Numbered from the stretch's first letter, positions 19,242 through 28,507 are shown. The stretch is DNA of 64,000 nucleotides from Mycobacterium sp. 1554424.7 (GCF_001665295.1 NZ_LZSE01000105.1:124001-188000); one strand, 5' to 3'. Numbers and translations: made by a program. Notes: a model not told the origin generated them from the letters alone.

Positions 19242-19267
19242 GGAATGGTTGCGCATTCCGTTACACT
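19242..19267 (+). promoter_or_regulatory. LysR promoter with operator palindrome
   Basis: GGAATG-N6-CATTCC (19242-19259) is a perfect dyad immediately upstream of a -10 hexamer TACACT (19262-19267). The -10 ends 6 nt before the ATG of the LysR gene, suggesting a leaderless transcript. The dyad would suit autoregulation and control of the divergent SDR-LLM operon. Confidence 0.6.
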
Positions 19268-19273
19268 CAGCGC

Positions 19274-20167
19274 ATGAGCGAATCGGCATCGCCGGGTATC
19301 GATCTCGACCTGCGCCTGGTCGGATACTTCGTCGTCGTCGCCGAACAGCGACACTTCGGCCGGGCCGCAAGCATGCTGCGCGTAGCGCAGCCGTCGTTGA
19401 GTCGGCAGATCCGCCGGCTCGAGCAGCAGCTGGGCGTTCGCCTGCTGGATCGCACGCCGCAAGGCACCCGGCTCACGGAGGCCGGCGAGGTGTTTCTGCC
19501 GCGGGCGAAGGCCCTGCTGCGCTCGGCGACGCAAGCCGCCGCGCACGCCCGGGCCGCCGCCCAGCCCAGCCGCATCGCGATCGGATACACGACCGGGATG
19601 ATCGTCACCCCCGCGGTGCGCGAGATGCGCCGCGAACACCCGGACGCCGATGTGCAAGTCTCGCACCTGGATTGGGATCAGGCCCTGGATGCCTTGCTCG
19701 GGCATCGGGTGGACGCGGTGGTCACCCGACTACCGTTTCCGACCGACGGGCTGCATGTGACGATCCTCTACGACGAGCCCCGGGTGCTCGCGGTGTCCGT
19801 CGACCACCGCCTCGCCGGTCGCGATTTCGTGACCCTCGACGACATCGCCGATGAGCCGATGCCGCGAGTGCGGAACTCCGACCCTGCCTGGAGCGCCTAC
19901 TGGCGGATCGATCCCCGTCCCGATGGGCGCCGGGCGCCGGACGGACCGTTCATCGACGCGCTCGAGGACAAGTTCGAAGTGATCGCCTCCGGGCAGGCGG
20001 TGGCCATCACGGCCGGCTTCCGCGGCACCGCGCTGCGGCCCGACATCACCACGGTCCCGTTGAGAGGGGTCGAGCCCTGCCACGTCGTCTTGGCGACGCG
20101 CGCAGGGGACCGCAGTCGGCTCGTGGCGGCCTTCCGCAAGCTCGCCGAAGCGCACCTGAACCCTTGA
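19274..20167 (+). CDS. LysR-family transcriptional regulator
   Basis: 297 aa. The N-terminal winged HTH is clear (GRAASMLRVAQPSLSRQIRRLEQQLGVRLLDR at ~33-64), followed by a periplasmic-binding-like effector domain. It is divergent from the SDR-LLM pair, the usual arrangement for a LysR regulator and its target. Ligand unknown. Confidence 0.93.
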   Translation: MSESASPGIDLDLRLVGYFVVVAEQRHFGRAASMLRVAQPSLSRQIRRLEQQLGVRLLDRTPQGTRLTEAGEVFLPRAKALLRSATQAAAHARAAAQPSRIAIGYTTGMIVTPAVREMRREHPDADVQVSHLDWDQALDALLGHRVDAVVTRLPFPTDGLHVTILYDEPRVLAVSVDHRLAGRDFVTLDDIADEPMPRVRNSDPAWSAYWRIDPRPDGRRAPDGPFIDALEDKFEVIASGQAVAITAGFRGTALRPDITTVPLRGVEPCHVVLATRAGDRSRLVAAFRKLAEAHLNP

Positions 20168-20229
20168 CGCCGAACGTCGACTTGTTGGGCGGATCTGGCG
20201 ATTCGGGCGCAACAACTCGACGTTCGGCG
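20168..20229. repeat. 62-bp palindromic intergenic element, copy 2
   Basis: Arms 20168-20187 and 20210-20229 pair over 20 bp with one C:C mismatch. The loop contains ATCTGGCGATT. It matches the element at 16113-16174 in sequence, length and mismatch. It sits between two convergent genes and could be their shared terminator. Confidence 0.75.
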
Positions 20230-20231
20230 GC

Positions 20232-21266
20232 TTAGTCGGCCAGTTCCGGGGGCGGACGGTACTCGGGTTCATAGCCCGAAACGTTGATCGGGCTGCCGAC
20301 CAGCCGGAAATCGCCTGCCGTCACAACGACTTCCGGCGTCGCTTTGAGCGCCTCGGGGAGCGTACGCACCGCGGCTGCCGGGACTCCCAGCGGCCGCAGG
20401 CGCCGTTCCCAGCCGGCGGCGGTATCGGTGGCAAGCATCGACGTGACGACGCCGAGGACCTCGTCGCGACGGGCCACCCGCTCGGCCATGGTCTCGAATC
20501 CGCCGATGCCGGCCTCGGTGGCAAAGGATTTCCAGAAGCCGTCGTGCGTGATGAACAGAGCGAGATATCCGTCGGCGGTCGGAAAGAGCTGTGCCGGAAC
20601 GTAATACGAATGCGCCCCGTGCGGGCGGCGCTGCGGCTCGACGCCGTTGTTGAGATAGGCCGACGCGTGATAGTTGAGCTGCGACAGCATGACGTCGCGC
20701 AGCGACACGTCTACCTGCCCGCCCGTGCCCGAGACAATCTTGGCCAAAAGCCCCAGCGCCGCGCACATTCCGGTGGAGTTGTCGGCGGAGGAGTAGCCGG
20801 GCAGCGTCGGCGGGCCGTCCGGGTCGCCGGTCAGCGCGGCGATGCCGACGCCCGCCTGGACCACGTAATCGAAGGCCGGGTCGTCGCCGCCGTTGAGCCC
20901 GAAGCCGGTGATCGCGACGCAGACGATCCGGTCGTTGTGCCGTCGCAGCGCGTCGTAGGTGAGCCCGAGGCGCCGGATGGCCGACGGCTTGAGGTTCACC
21001 AGCAGCGCATGGTATTCGGCGACCAGCTCCCCCAGCCTCCGCTGTCCCGCTTCGGAATTCAGGTCCAAGGTGACGCTGGACTTGTTGCGGTTGAGGCTGG
21101 CGAAGTAGCTGGCGCCGACCCCGCGGGAGATCTCGCCGCCGCGCGGCTCGACCTTGGTGACCTCGGCGCCGAGGTCGGCCAGCAGCATGGTCGCGTACGG
21201 CCCGGCGAGCATGGTGCCAACCTCGAGGATGCGTATCCCCGCCAGCGGGCCCGCGTTGGCCGTCAA
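20232..21266 (-). CDS. CaiB/BaiF-type class III CoA transferase
   Basis: 344 aa. Family motifs are IRILEVGTMLAGPYATMLLADLGAEVTKVE, RNKSSVTLDL and FDYVVQAGVG with the catalytic Asp. It moves CoA between acids or acts as a racemase-like enzyme. It is last in the acyl-CoA mutase operon, with 4-nt overlap to the LLM gene, so it may activate or release the mutase substrate. Confidence 0.9.
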   Translation of the reverse strand: MTANAGPLAGIRILEVGTMLAGPYATMLLADLGAEVTKVEPRGGEISRGVGASYFASLNRNKSSVTLDLNSEAGQRRLGELVAEYHALLVNLKPSAIRRLGLTYDALRRHNDRIVCVAITGFGLNGGDDPAFDYVVQAGVGIAALTGDPDGPPTLPGYSSADNSTGMCAALGLLAKIVSGTGGQVDVSLRDVMLSQLNYHASAYLNNGVEPQRRPHGAHSYYVPAQLFPTADGYLALFITHDGFWKSFATEAGIGGFETMAERVARRDEVLGVVTSMLATDTAAGWERRLRPLGVPAAAVRTLPEALKATPEVVVTAGDFRLVGSPINVSGYEPEYRPPPELAD

Positions 21267-22219
21267 CGCAACTCCGCCGCGAGCGAGGCCAGCATCTCCC
21301 TCGTCCGCCGCTTGGAGGCGACAAGTTCGTCCCGGTTGTCGCCGATCGGCAGCAGCCGCACCGACAGGTCGGTCACGCCGGCGTCGGCGAATCGGCGCAT
21401 CCGCGCCAAGATGGCGTTTTCGTCACCGGCCGCGCACAGGTCGCCGACGTCGCGGGCGTCGCCGCGGTCGAGCAGGCGCTGGTAGTTGGGCGACACCTCG
21501 GCCTCGCCCAGGATGCGGTTGGCCCGCTCCTTGGCCTCGTCGACTTGCGAAGGCGCACACAGGCATACCGGGATGCCCGCGACGATCCGCGGCGCGGGGC
21601 GCCCGGCGTCCGCGGCGGCCTTGGTGATCTTCGGCGCGATGTGGTCGCCGATCGCGCGCTCGTCGGCCATCCACAACACGGTGCCGTCGGCGAGTTCACC
21701 GGCGATCTGCAACATCACCGGCCCCAGCGCGGCGACCAGCACGGGCATCGGGGTGTCGGCACCGATCGCCGTCGGATTGTGCACCGTGAACGAATCGTTC
21801 TCGACGTCAACCGGTCCCGGCCCGCCGATGGCGGCGTTGAGCACCTGCAGGTAGTCGCGGGTGTAGGCGGCCGGCTTCTCGTACGGCAACCCGAGCATGT
21901 CCCGGATGATCCAGTGGTGCGATGGGCCGACACCCAGCGCCAGCCGTCCCCCGGCCACCGCATGCGTCGAAAGCGCCTGGCGGGCAAGGGCAATCGGATG
22001 CTGGGCCTGCAGCGGCACCACCGCGGTACCGAGCTCGATGCGCGAGGTGTGCGCGGCCATCAGGGACACCATGGTCAGGCAGTCGAAGTCGTTGGGCACC
22101 TGCGGCATCCACGCGGTGTCCAGCCCGGCGGATTCGGCCCACTCGATGTCCGAGACGAGCTTTTCCACCTTGCGGGCCATATCGCCACGCTCGGCGCCGA
22201 TCATCACTCCGACGCGCAC
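21263..22219 (-). CDS. LLM-class F420-dependent oxidoreductase
   Basis: 318 aa luciferase-like barrel: MRVGVMIGAERGD, RLALGVGPSHHWIIRDMLGL and PVLVAALGPVMLQIAGELADG. Its start overlaps the B12-binding subunit gene by 16 nt and its end overlaps the CoA transferase. Its role with the mutase is not known; it may process the same branched-chain acid. Confidence 0.87.
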   Translation of the reverse strand: MRVGVMIGAERGDMARKVEKLVSDIEWAESAGLDTAWMPQVPNDFDCLTMVSLMAAHTSRIELGTAVVPLQAQHPIALARQALSTHAVAGGRLALGVGPSHHWIIRDMLGLPYEKPAAYTRDYLQVLNAAIGGPGPVDVENDSFTVHNPTAIGADTPMPVLVAALGPVMLQIAGELADGTVLWMADERAIGDHIAPKITKAAADAGRPAPRIVAGIPVCLCAPSQVDEAKERANRILGEAEVSPNYQRLLDRGDARDVGDLCAAGDENAILARMRRFADAGVTDLSVRLLPIGDNRDELVASKRRTREMLASLAAELR

Positions 22220-22644
22220 TGTTCCTCCACAACGGGTTCTTTCGGTTCAGATTCCGCAGTTCCGGTCAGCGCGCGGATCTCGCGCACCAGGACATCGAGC
22301 GCCGTCCCGGTGGGGAATACCGCCGCGGCTCCGGCGGATAGCAGTTTGGGCACGTCGGCGTGCGGGATCGTCCCGCCGACGACAACGGCGATGTCGGCGG
22401 CGTCGGCGGCGCGCAACGCCTCGATGGTGCGCGCGGTGAGCGCCAGGTGGGCCCCGGACAGGATGCTCAGGCCGACCACGGCCACGTCTTCCTGGACGGC
22501 GATCGAGGCGATGTCCTCGATGCGCTGCCGGATGCCGGTGTAGATGACCTCGAATCCGGCGTCACGCAGCGTTCGGGCGACGATCTTGGCGCCGCGGTCG
22601 TGACCGTCGAGGCCGGGCTTTGCCACCAGAATCCGCGCGGCCAT
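22204..22644 (-). CDS. Acyl-CoA mutase small subunit, B12-binding domain
   Basis: 146 aa from ATG 22644. The B12 lower-ligand motif is DGHDRGAK (DxHxxG), followed by SILSGAH and GGTIP. It is a stand-alone cobalamin domain, so the mutase is split into two subunits. Its ATG overlaps the large-subunit TGA (TGATG). The C-terminal ~25 residues are acidic and look disordered. Confidence 0.94.
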   Translation of the reverse strand: MAARILVAKPGLDGHDRGAKIVARTLRDAGFEVIYTGIRQRIEDIASIAVQEDVAVVGLSILSGAHLALTARTIEALRAADAADIAVVVGGTIPHADVPKLLSAGAAAVFPTGTALDVLVREIRALTGTAESEPKEPVVEEQCASE

Positions 22645-24221
22645 CAGAACACCACCGGTTGTTGGAATTCGCCCCACACTCCCTTGAGCGCGGAGACCAT
22701 TTCACCCACCGTGCAGTAGGCGTTGGCACAGTCGATCAGTTTGTGCATGAGATTGTCGGTCCCCTCGGCGGCCTTTGACAACGCCGCAAGGCTGGATGTC
22801 ACTGCGGCCGAATCCCTTTCGGACTTCACCTTGGACAACCTCTTGAGCTGCAGGTCACGGCCTTCGGCGTCGAGCTCGTAGGTGACCACATCGTGTTCGG
22901 GCTCCTCGGTCACGAACCGGTTGACCCCCACGATCGGGCGGGTGCCGGCTTCGACCTCCTGATGCATCTTGAAAGCCTCGTCGGCGATCAGGCCCTGCAG
23001 GTAACCGTCCTCGATCGCCTGGACCATTCCGCCGTGGCGCTCCAGGTCGGACATGATCTCGATGATGCGGGCCTCGGTGGCGTCGGTGAGCGCCTCGACG
23101 AAGTAGGAGCCGCCGAGCGGATCCGCGACGCTGGCGACGCCCGTTTCGTGGGCGAGGATCTGCTGGGTGCGCAGCGCCAGCGTGGTGGTCTCCTCGGTGG
23201 GCAGGGCGAAGGGCTCGTCCCAGGCCGCGGTGAACATCGACTGGACACCGCCCAGCACCGCGGCCATCGCCTCGTAGGCCACCCGGACGATGTTGTTGTG
23301 GGCCTGCGGCGCGTACAGCGACGCGCCACCGCAGACGCAGCCGAAGCGGAACATCGCCGCCTTGGCCGTCGTCGCCCCGTAGCGCTCCCGGACGATCGTC
23401 GCCCAACGGCGCCGTCCCGCACGGTATTTGGCGATCTCCTCGAAGAAGTCGCCGTGGGTGTAGAAGAAGAACGAGATCTGCGGCGCGAATTGGTCGATCG
23501 TCATGCGGCCGCGCTCCACCACCGTGTCGCAATAGGTCACGCCGTCGGCGAGGGTGAACGCCATTTCCTGCACCGCGTTGGCCCCGGCGTCGCGAAAGTG
23601 CGCGCCGGCCACCGATATCGCGTTGAACCGCGGGACCTCGGCCGCGCAGAACTCGATGGTGTCGGCGATCAGCCGCAGCGACGGCTCCGGCGGCCAGATC
23701 CAGGTTCCGCGCGACGCGTACTCCTTGAGGATGTCGTTCTGGATGGTCCCGGTGAGCTTCGCCCGCGGTATCCCCTTCTTCTCGGCGGCGGCGACGTAGA
23801 ACGCCAGCAGGATCGCCGCCGTGCCGTTGATCGTCATGCTGGTGCTGAGCTTGTCCAGCGGGATGCCGTCGAACAAGATCTCGAAGTCGGCCAGGGTGTC
23901 GACGGCGACGCCGACCCGGCCGACTTCTTCACCGAACTCGGGGTCGTCGGAGTCGTAGCCGCACTGGGTGGGCAGGTCGAGCGCCACCGACAGCCCGGTC
24001 CCGCCCTGCTCCAGCAGGTAGCGGTAGCGGCGATTGGATTCCTCGGCGGTGCCGAATCCCGAGTATTGCCGGAAGGTCCAGAGCTTGCCGCGATAGCCGG
24101 ACGCGAAGTTACCCCGGGTGAAGGGGAACTCCCCCGGCTGCGGAGGCTCCGCGGTCACATCCGCCGGCCCGTAGACGGGCTGCAGCGGGATGCCAGACGG
24201 AGTGTGGGCCGTATTATCCAT
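22644..24221 (-). CDS. Acyl-CoA mutase large subunit (methylmalonyl-CoA mutase family)
   Basis: 525 aa TIM-barrel catalytic subunit. The substrate-determining Tyr53 (WTFRQYSGFGT) and Arg171 (YASRGTWIWPP) correspond to Tyr89 and Arg207 of methylmalonyl-CoA mutase. The 2-hydroxyisobutyryl-CoA mutase Asp is replaced by Ala80. This favours a carboxylated substrate (methylmalonyl- or ethylmalonyl-CoA-like) over isobutyryl-CoA. The ATG at 24221 is chosen from the family N-terminus; the open frame upstream to 24449 overlaps the divergent SDR gene. Confidence 0.92.
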   Translation of the reverse strand: MDNTAHTPSGIPLQPVYGPADVTAEPPQPGEFPFTRGNFASGYRGKLWTFRQYSGFGTAEESNRRYRYLLEQGGTGLSVALDLPTQCGYDSDDPEFGEEVGRVGVAVDTLADFEILFDGIPLDKLSTSMTINGTAAILLAFYVAAAEKKGIPRAKLTGTIQNDILKEYASRGTWIWPPEPSLRLIADTIEFCAAEVPRFNAISVAGAHFRDAGANAVQEMAFTLADGVTYCDTVVERGRMTIDQFAPQISFFFYTHGDFFEEIAKYRAGRRRWATIVRERYGATTAKAAMFRFGCVCGGASLYAPQAHNNIVRVAYEAMAAVLGGVQSMFTAAWDEPFALPTEETTTLALRTQQILAHETGVASVADPLGGSYFVEALTDATEARIIEIMSDLERHGGMVQAIEDGYLQGLIADEAFKMHQEVEAGTRPIVGVNRFVTEEPEHDVVTYELDAEGRDLQLKRLSKVKSERDSAAVTSSLAALSKAAEGTDNLMHKLIDCANAYCTVGEMVSALKGVWGEFQQPVVF

Positions 24222-24290
24222 CGATGAATAACGTACTTGCAAAAAAAGAGAATGCCAATACCACATGCCTGACCAGGTAAAAGGAGACGA

Positions 24291-25115
24291 ATGGGTAACA
24301 AAGCGCTGGCCGATCGCACCGTGGTGATCTCCGGCGGCAGCCGCGGGATCGGGCTGGCGATCGGTATCGCGGCCGCCAGGCGGGGCGCCAACGTCGTGCT
24401 GCTGGCCAAAACCGACACCCCCCATCCCAGGCTGCCCGGAACCGTGCACACCGCGGCCGCCGACGTCGAGGCGGCCGGCGGCAAGGCGCTGGCGGTCGTC
24501 GGCGACGTGCGCCGCGAGGAGGACGTGCAGCGCGCGGTCGACGCCGCGGTGCAGCGGTTCGGCGGCATCGACATCTGCGTCAACAACGCCAGCGCCATTT
24601 CGGTGGACCCGACCCCCGTGCTGTCGGCCAAAAAGTACGACCTAATGCAGGAGATCAACCTGCGCGGCACCTTCCTGCTGACCAAGGCCTGCGTGCCCCA
24701 CCTGCAAAAGTCGGCCAACCCGCATGTGCTGACCATCGCGCCGCCCATCAACATGAATCCCCGCTGGCTAGGCGCCCACCCGGCCTACACGCTGTCCAAG
24801 TACGGGATGACCCTGCTGTCGCTGGGTTGGGCGGCGGAGTTCGCCGACCACGGGATCGGGGTGAATTGCCTTTGGCCACAGACCTATATCGCCACCGCCG
24901 CGGTGGCCAACATGGCCGACGGTGACCGGCTGGCGAAGTCGTCGCGCAGCCCGGAGATCATGGGCGACGCCGCCGTCGAGATCGTCTCCCGGCCCGCCCG
25001 GGAGTCCACCGGCGCCTGCCACATCGACGCCGCGGTGCTCCAATCGGCCGGAGTCGCGGACCTGTCCCGGTACGGCGGCGGCGACAAACCCATCCCGGAC
25101 CTCTTCCTTGACTGA
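24291..25115 (+). CDS. Short-chain dehydrogenase/reductase (HSDL2-like)
   Basis: 274 aa classical SDR: GGSRGIG cofactor motif (~16-22), NNAS, and YTLSK catalytic Tyr/Lys. The long form with a TDTPHPRLPGTVHTAA segment resembles hydroxysteroid dehydrogenase-like protein 2. AAAAGGAGACGA precedes the ATG. It is divergent from the acyl-CoA mutase operon and may share its regulation. Confidence 0.9.
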   Translation: MGNKALADRTVVISGGSRGIGLAIGIAAARRGANVVLLAKTDTPHPRLPGTVHTAAADVEAAGGKALAVVGDVRREEDVQRAVDAAVQRFGGIDICVNNASAISVDPTPVLSAKKYDLMQEINLRGTFLLTKACVPHLQKSANPHVLTIAPPINMNPRWLGAHPAYTLSKYGMTLLSLGWAAEFADHGIGVNCLWPQTYIATAAVANMADGDRLAKSSRSPEIMGDAAVEIVSRPARESTGACHIDAAVLQSAGVADLSRYGGGDKPIPDLFLD

Positions 25116-25119
25116 AAAT

Positions 25120-25932
25120 CTAAGCGCGGCAGATGATTTCGCCGTGCGGCATCGATAGCCACCCGTCCGGGGCCGCGGCCCACGCGCGCCATGCCGCGGA
25201 GATCTCCTCGAGCTGCGCCGCGGTGGCCAGACCCGACGCCAGCAATTCACGACCCACGTCCGAGTGCAGGATCCGGTCGGCCCACATGCCGCCCCACCAG
25301 TCGCGGGTGTCCGGGGTCGCGTAGCACCAGACGCTGCCCGTCGGCGTGACGTCGTCGAAGCCGGCCTCGAGCGCCCAGGACAGCAGGCGCCGGCCGGCAT
25401 CCGGTTCACTTCCGTTGGCGCGGTGCGCCTTGCGATAGAGATCGAGCCACAGCTCGAGCTCGGGAAACTGGGGAAACCAGATGAAGCCGGCGTAGTCGGC
25501 GTCCCGCGCCGCGACGATTCCGCCGGGGCGGCACACCCTCCGCATCTCGCGGAGCGCCCGCACCGGATCGGCGACGTGCTGCAGCACTTGATGGGCGTGC
25601 ACGACATCGAATGTGTCGTCGGGGAAGTCGAGGTGGTGGACGTCGGCGGTCGCGAAGGTGACGTTTGACAGGTTGCGCCGCTCGATTTCGGCGCGGGCCA
25701 CGTCCAGGACGTCGGCGACCTGATCGACGGCCACCACTGCCGCGGGGGCGACCCGTTCGGCGAGGTCGGCGGTGATAGTTCCGGGGCCGCATCCGATATC
25801 CAGGACGGTCATTCCCGGCTTGAGGTGGGGCAGCAGGTAGGCGGCCGAGTCTTCCGCGGTGCGTCGCCGATGACTGCGCAGCACCGACTCGTGGTGTCCG
25901 TGCGTATAGCGGGCCTGGGATTGCTCGTCCAT
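25120..25932 (-). CDS. Class I SAM-dependent methyltransferase
   Basis: ~270 aa UbiE/COQ5-like methyltransferase: VLDIGCGPGTITADLA (motif I), VDQVADVLDVA and HQVLQHVADPVRALREMRRVCRPGG. ATG at 25932 or GTG at 25956 are both possible starts. It is convergent with the SDR gene with a 4-nt gap. The methyl acceptor is not predictable. Confidence 0.88.
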   Translation of the reverse strand: MDEQSQARYTHGHHESVLRSHRRRTAEDSAAYLLPHLKPGMTVLDIGCGPGTITADLAERVAPAAVVAVDQVADVLDVARAEIERRNLSNVTFATADVHHLDFPDDTFDVVHAHQVLQHVADPVRALREMRRVCRPGGIVAARDADYAGFIWFPQFPELELWLDLYRKAHRANGSEPDAGRRLLSWALEAGFDDVTPTGSVWCYATPDTRDWWGGMWADRILHSDVGRELLASGLATAAQLEEISAAWRAWAAAPDGWLSMPHGEIICRA

Positions 25933-25975
25933 GACCCGCAGCCTAACGGAGTCCACTCACATTATGAAATAATCG

Positions 25976-25990
25976 TCTCAGTATATGAGA
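25976..25990. promoter_or_regulatory. Palindrome TCTCA-N5-TGAGA upstream of methyltransferase gene
   Basis: TCTCA (25976-25980) and TGAGA (25986-25990) flank GTATA, 44 bp upstream of the methyltransferase ATG in an AT-rich gap. It is a plausible repressor site; no regulator gene is adjacent. Confidence 0.35.
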
Positions 25991-25994
25991 TCAT

Positions 25995-26672
25995 CTAGTC
26001 GACTGGGACGTCGAGGATTGGGCGATCGACCGCCGCACCCGGACCGTCGAAGTGCCACCACTCCCCCGCGTACGGCGCCAGGCCGCCGTACTGCATGGCG
26101 TCCCGCAACCGGGCCCGGTTCGCCTGTTCGTCGGCGCTGACGCCCTGGGTCGCGTAAGCCGTTGCGCGCGAGGAGAAGTCGTCGAAGTCGGTGCCCATGT
26201 CCGCCAGGCACAGGCCGTCGACCTGCCGCTCGGGCGGGCACTGCTGCTGCACGGTGGTGAACGTCACGTCGACGGAGCGCCCGGACTCGTGACTGTGCGC
26301 GTACTGGCCCGGGCGGGCCACCCAGGCCGGGTTGGGCAGGGCGTTGAACAGCTTGACCTGCACGTCGTGCGGCCGATAGCAGTCCCAGAACACCAGCACG
26401 TGGCCCTGCGGGCGCAGCGCCGTCGCGGCCGTCGCCAGTCCCGGGGCCATGGTTTGGTGCACCAGGCAGCGGGCGTCGGACGGATACAGCTGCGTCTGGG
26501 TGAAATTGTTGGTGGTCGCGTAGCGCAGGTCGATGATGGCGTCGGGAACCACACTGCGGACGTCGACGAAACCGGCCGCGCGCGCCGCGTCGCCGACGGG
26601 CGGCACGTCGGCGTGCGCCGGCGCGGCCGCGACCAAAGCCAGGGCTACCACGAGCGGGAGCGTCACACGCAT
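25995..26672 (-). CDS. Exported D-Ala-D-Ala dipeptidase (VanX/DdpX family, peptidase M15D)
   Basis: 225 aa with an N-terminal signal peptide (cleavage near AHA-DVPP, residue 21). The zinc and catalytic residues of VanX are conserved: His128 and Asp135 in SHESGRSVD, Glu204 and His207 in EWWHF, and the R-containing WDCYRPHD segment. It would cleave D-Ala-D-Ala outside the membrane, in peptidoglycan recycling. There are no vanH/vanA-type genes nearby, so a glycopeptide-resistance role is not suggested. Confidence 0.9.
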   Translation of the reverse strand: MRVTLPLVVALALVAAAPAHADVPPVGDAARAAGFVDVRSVVPDAIIDLRYATTNNFTQTQLYPSDARCLVHQTMAPGLATAATALRPQGHVLVFWDCYRPHDVQVKLFNALPNPAWVARPGQYAHSHESGRSVDVTFTTVQQQCPPERQVDGLCLADMGTDFDDFSSRATAYATQGVSADEQANRARLRDAMQYGGLAPYAGEWWHFDGPGAAVDRPILDVPVD

Positions 26673-26708
26673 CCAGTCATTGTCGCCGTTCGCCGACCCG
26701 AAGCACGT

Positions 26709-26846
26709 TCAATTCGCGGCGATGTCGCCGTCGACGTAGCGCTGCAGGTTGGGCGGCATCGCGGCCACCACTTCACGGTTCGCTCGTCGTCGCGACTGCT
26801 GATACCGGTCCTCGGTTAACCATTGATGAAACCGCGATGCGTGATC
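26709..26846 (-). pseudogene. Possible gene remnant or short ORF (coding-like 3' end)
   Basis: The frame ending at 26709 reads ...DRYQQSRRRANREVVAAM.., then ends ..GDIAAN. The last ~20 codons are strongly GC3-biased like a real gene. No good start codon or ribosome site is present without overlapping the LLM gene on the other strand. It may be the 3' end of a decayed gene. Confidence 0.25.
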
Positions 26847-26904
26847 TATCGTCCCGGGTAGCCGATCGGCTAGCCTTTGGCCGGCGGCTCGAAGGAGCGA
26901 GCAT

Positions 26905-28047
26905 ATGACCGGTCTCGGTGTGGGCGTCATGCACAACACCATCAATTCGCGCTTCGGCCCAAAGCCATTGATCCACGCCGACTACCTGACCGGGCTCGCC
27001 TGCGGCGCCGATTCGTTCTGGGTGGCCGACCATCTCAATTCGGTGCTTCCACCGTCGATGTGGACTCCCAAGCACGTTGGCGCGGCGAAGATCATCCCCA
27101 AGATGGACGCTCACCTCGAGCCATGGACGATGCTGGGCTATCTGGCCGGCCGCAACCGGCTCGGCCGCATGCGCCTGGGGGTGGCCGTGACCGACACGGG
27201 CCGGCGCAACCCGGCCGTCACCGCGCAGGCCGCCGCCTCGCTGCACCTGCTCACCCGGGGCCGGTCGGTGCTCGGCATCGGAACCGGCGAGCGGGAAAGC
27301 AACGCACCCTACGGCGTCGACTGGTCCAAGCCGGTGGCACGCTTCGAGGAGGCGGTGGCCACCATCCGCGCGCTGTGGAACTCCAACGGCGAGTTGGTCA
27401 CCCGCGACTCACCGTTCTTCCCTTTGCACAAGGCCACTTTCGCGCTGCCGCCCTACAAGGGCAAGTGGCCGCAGATCTGGATCGCGGCGCACGGGCCGCG
27501 CATGATGCGGGCCACCGGTCGATACGCCGACGGGTGGTTCCCTGGAACGACGCGCGCGACCGAGTACGGCGAGCAACTCGAGATCGTTCGCACGGCGGCG
27601 TCGGATGCCGGACGCGACCCGATGGCCATCACCCCCGCGCTGATCAGGTTCATCGTCACCGGCCGGTCCCGCGATGAGGTCGACGAGGTCGTGGACAGCG
27701 ATATCGCCAAAGTGTTCACGCTGAACTGTCCGGCCAAGGACTGGGCCCGGCACGGCGCGGAACATCCGATGGGGACGGACTTCACCGGGGTGCAGGACCT
27801 TATCCCGCAAACCATCGACGAGCCCACAGCGCTGTCCTACGCGGCCAAGGCCCCACAATCGCTCGTCCGGGAGTTGTTCGCCGTCGGCACACCCGACGAG
27901 GTCCTCGATCAGATCGCGGAGTTCCGCGACAACGGATTGCAATACCTCGTCGTCGGCAACGCCGGTGCCATCCAACCGAGTCTGCGCAAGAGCGCGTCGG
28001 TGACCGCGCCCTACGTCAAGGTCGTGCGCGGGGTGCGGAAGCTGTGA
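26905..28047 (+). CDS. LLM-class F420-dependent enzyme, phthiodiolone ketoreductase-like
   Basis: 380 aa. It resembles M. tuberculosis Rv2951c, the (phenol)phthiodiolone dimycocerosate ketoreductase: [47 protein letters not shown] and [23 protein letters not shown] precedes the ATG. No phthiocerol synthase genes are nearby, so it may reduce another lipid ketone or xenobiotic. Family is certain; substrate is not. Confidence 0.87.
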   Translation: MTGLGVGVMHNTINSRFGPKPLIHADYLTGLACGADSFWVADHLNSVLPPSMWTPKHVGAAKIIPKMDAHLEPWTMLGYLAGRNRLGRMRLGVAVTDTGRRNPAVTAQAAASLHLLTRGRSVLGIGTGERESNAPYGVDWSKPVARFEEAVATIRALWNSNGELVTRDSPFFPLHKATFALPPYKGKWPQIWIAAHGPRMMRATGRYADGWFPGTTRATEYGEQLEIVRTAASDAGRDPMAITPALIRFIVTGRSRDEVDEVVDSDIAKVFTLNCPAKDWARHGAEHPMGTDFTGVQDLIPQTIDEPTALSYAAKAPQSLVRELFAVGTPDEVLDQIAEFRDNGLQYLVVGNAGAIQPSLRKSASVTAPYVKVVRGVRKL

Positions 28048-28066
28048 GCGAGGAGATGGTCTTGCG

Positions 28067-28507
28067 ATGCCGATGATCGATCTGACGTTCGTGCGAGGCT
28101 CGGTCGACGACGACGCCTTGGGCCGGCTGGCCGACGAGCTGGTGACCGCGCTGCTGCGCGCCGAACGCGCCCCGGACACGCAGTTTTTGCGGGACAACAC
28201 GTTGGTCTACCTGCACCCGGTGGACGCGGGCGAGCTTTCGGTTGGCGGCCGCGGCCCGGGCGCGCCGCGCTTTCGGGTCGAGTTGACCGTCTTCGAAGGC
28301 GCGCTGGATCGGCAGCGCAAGGAACAGCTCGCCGCCGAGGTGCACGGCGCGGTGTGCGCCGCCGCCGGAATCGAGCCGCAGGGCACCCGGGCGTTTCACG
28401 TGTGGACGCTGATCCATGAGATCCCCGAGGGCAATTGGGCCGGCGGCGGTAAGGTCATCTACTACCAGCAGGTGAAAGGCCTTGTGGCCGAGGACATGCC
28501 TGACTGA
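28067..28507 (+). CDS. Tautomerase (4-oxalocrotonate/MIF superfamily), two-domain
   Basis: 146 aa. Removal of Met exposes the catalytic N-terminal Pro (M-P-MIDLTF). Two beta-alpha-beta halves are visible, the second beginning near RFRVELTVFEGALD. It lies 19 nt after the LLM gene, in a probable operon. It would isomerise an enol or keto acid. Confidence 0.78.
   Translation: MPMIDLTFVRGSVDDDALGRLADELVTALLRAERAPDTQFLRDNTLVYLHPVDAGELSVGGRGPGAPRFRVELTVFEGALDRQRKEQLAAEVHGAVCAAAGIEPQGTRAFHVWTLIHEIPEGNWAGGGKVIYYQQVKGLVAEDMPD

Noticed and set aside
25995-26672. VanX-like gene as part of a vancomycin-resistance cassette
   Set aside because: No vanH, vanA or vanRS-like genes nearby; a signal peptide and isolated location suit peptidoglycan recycling.
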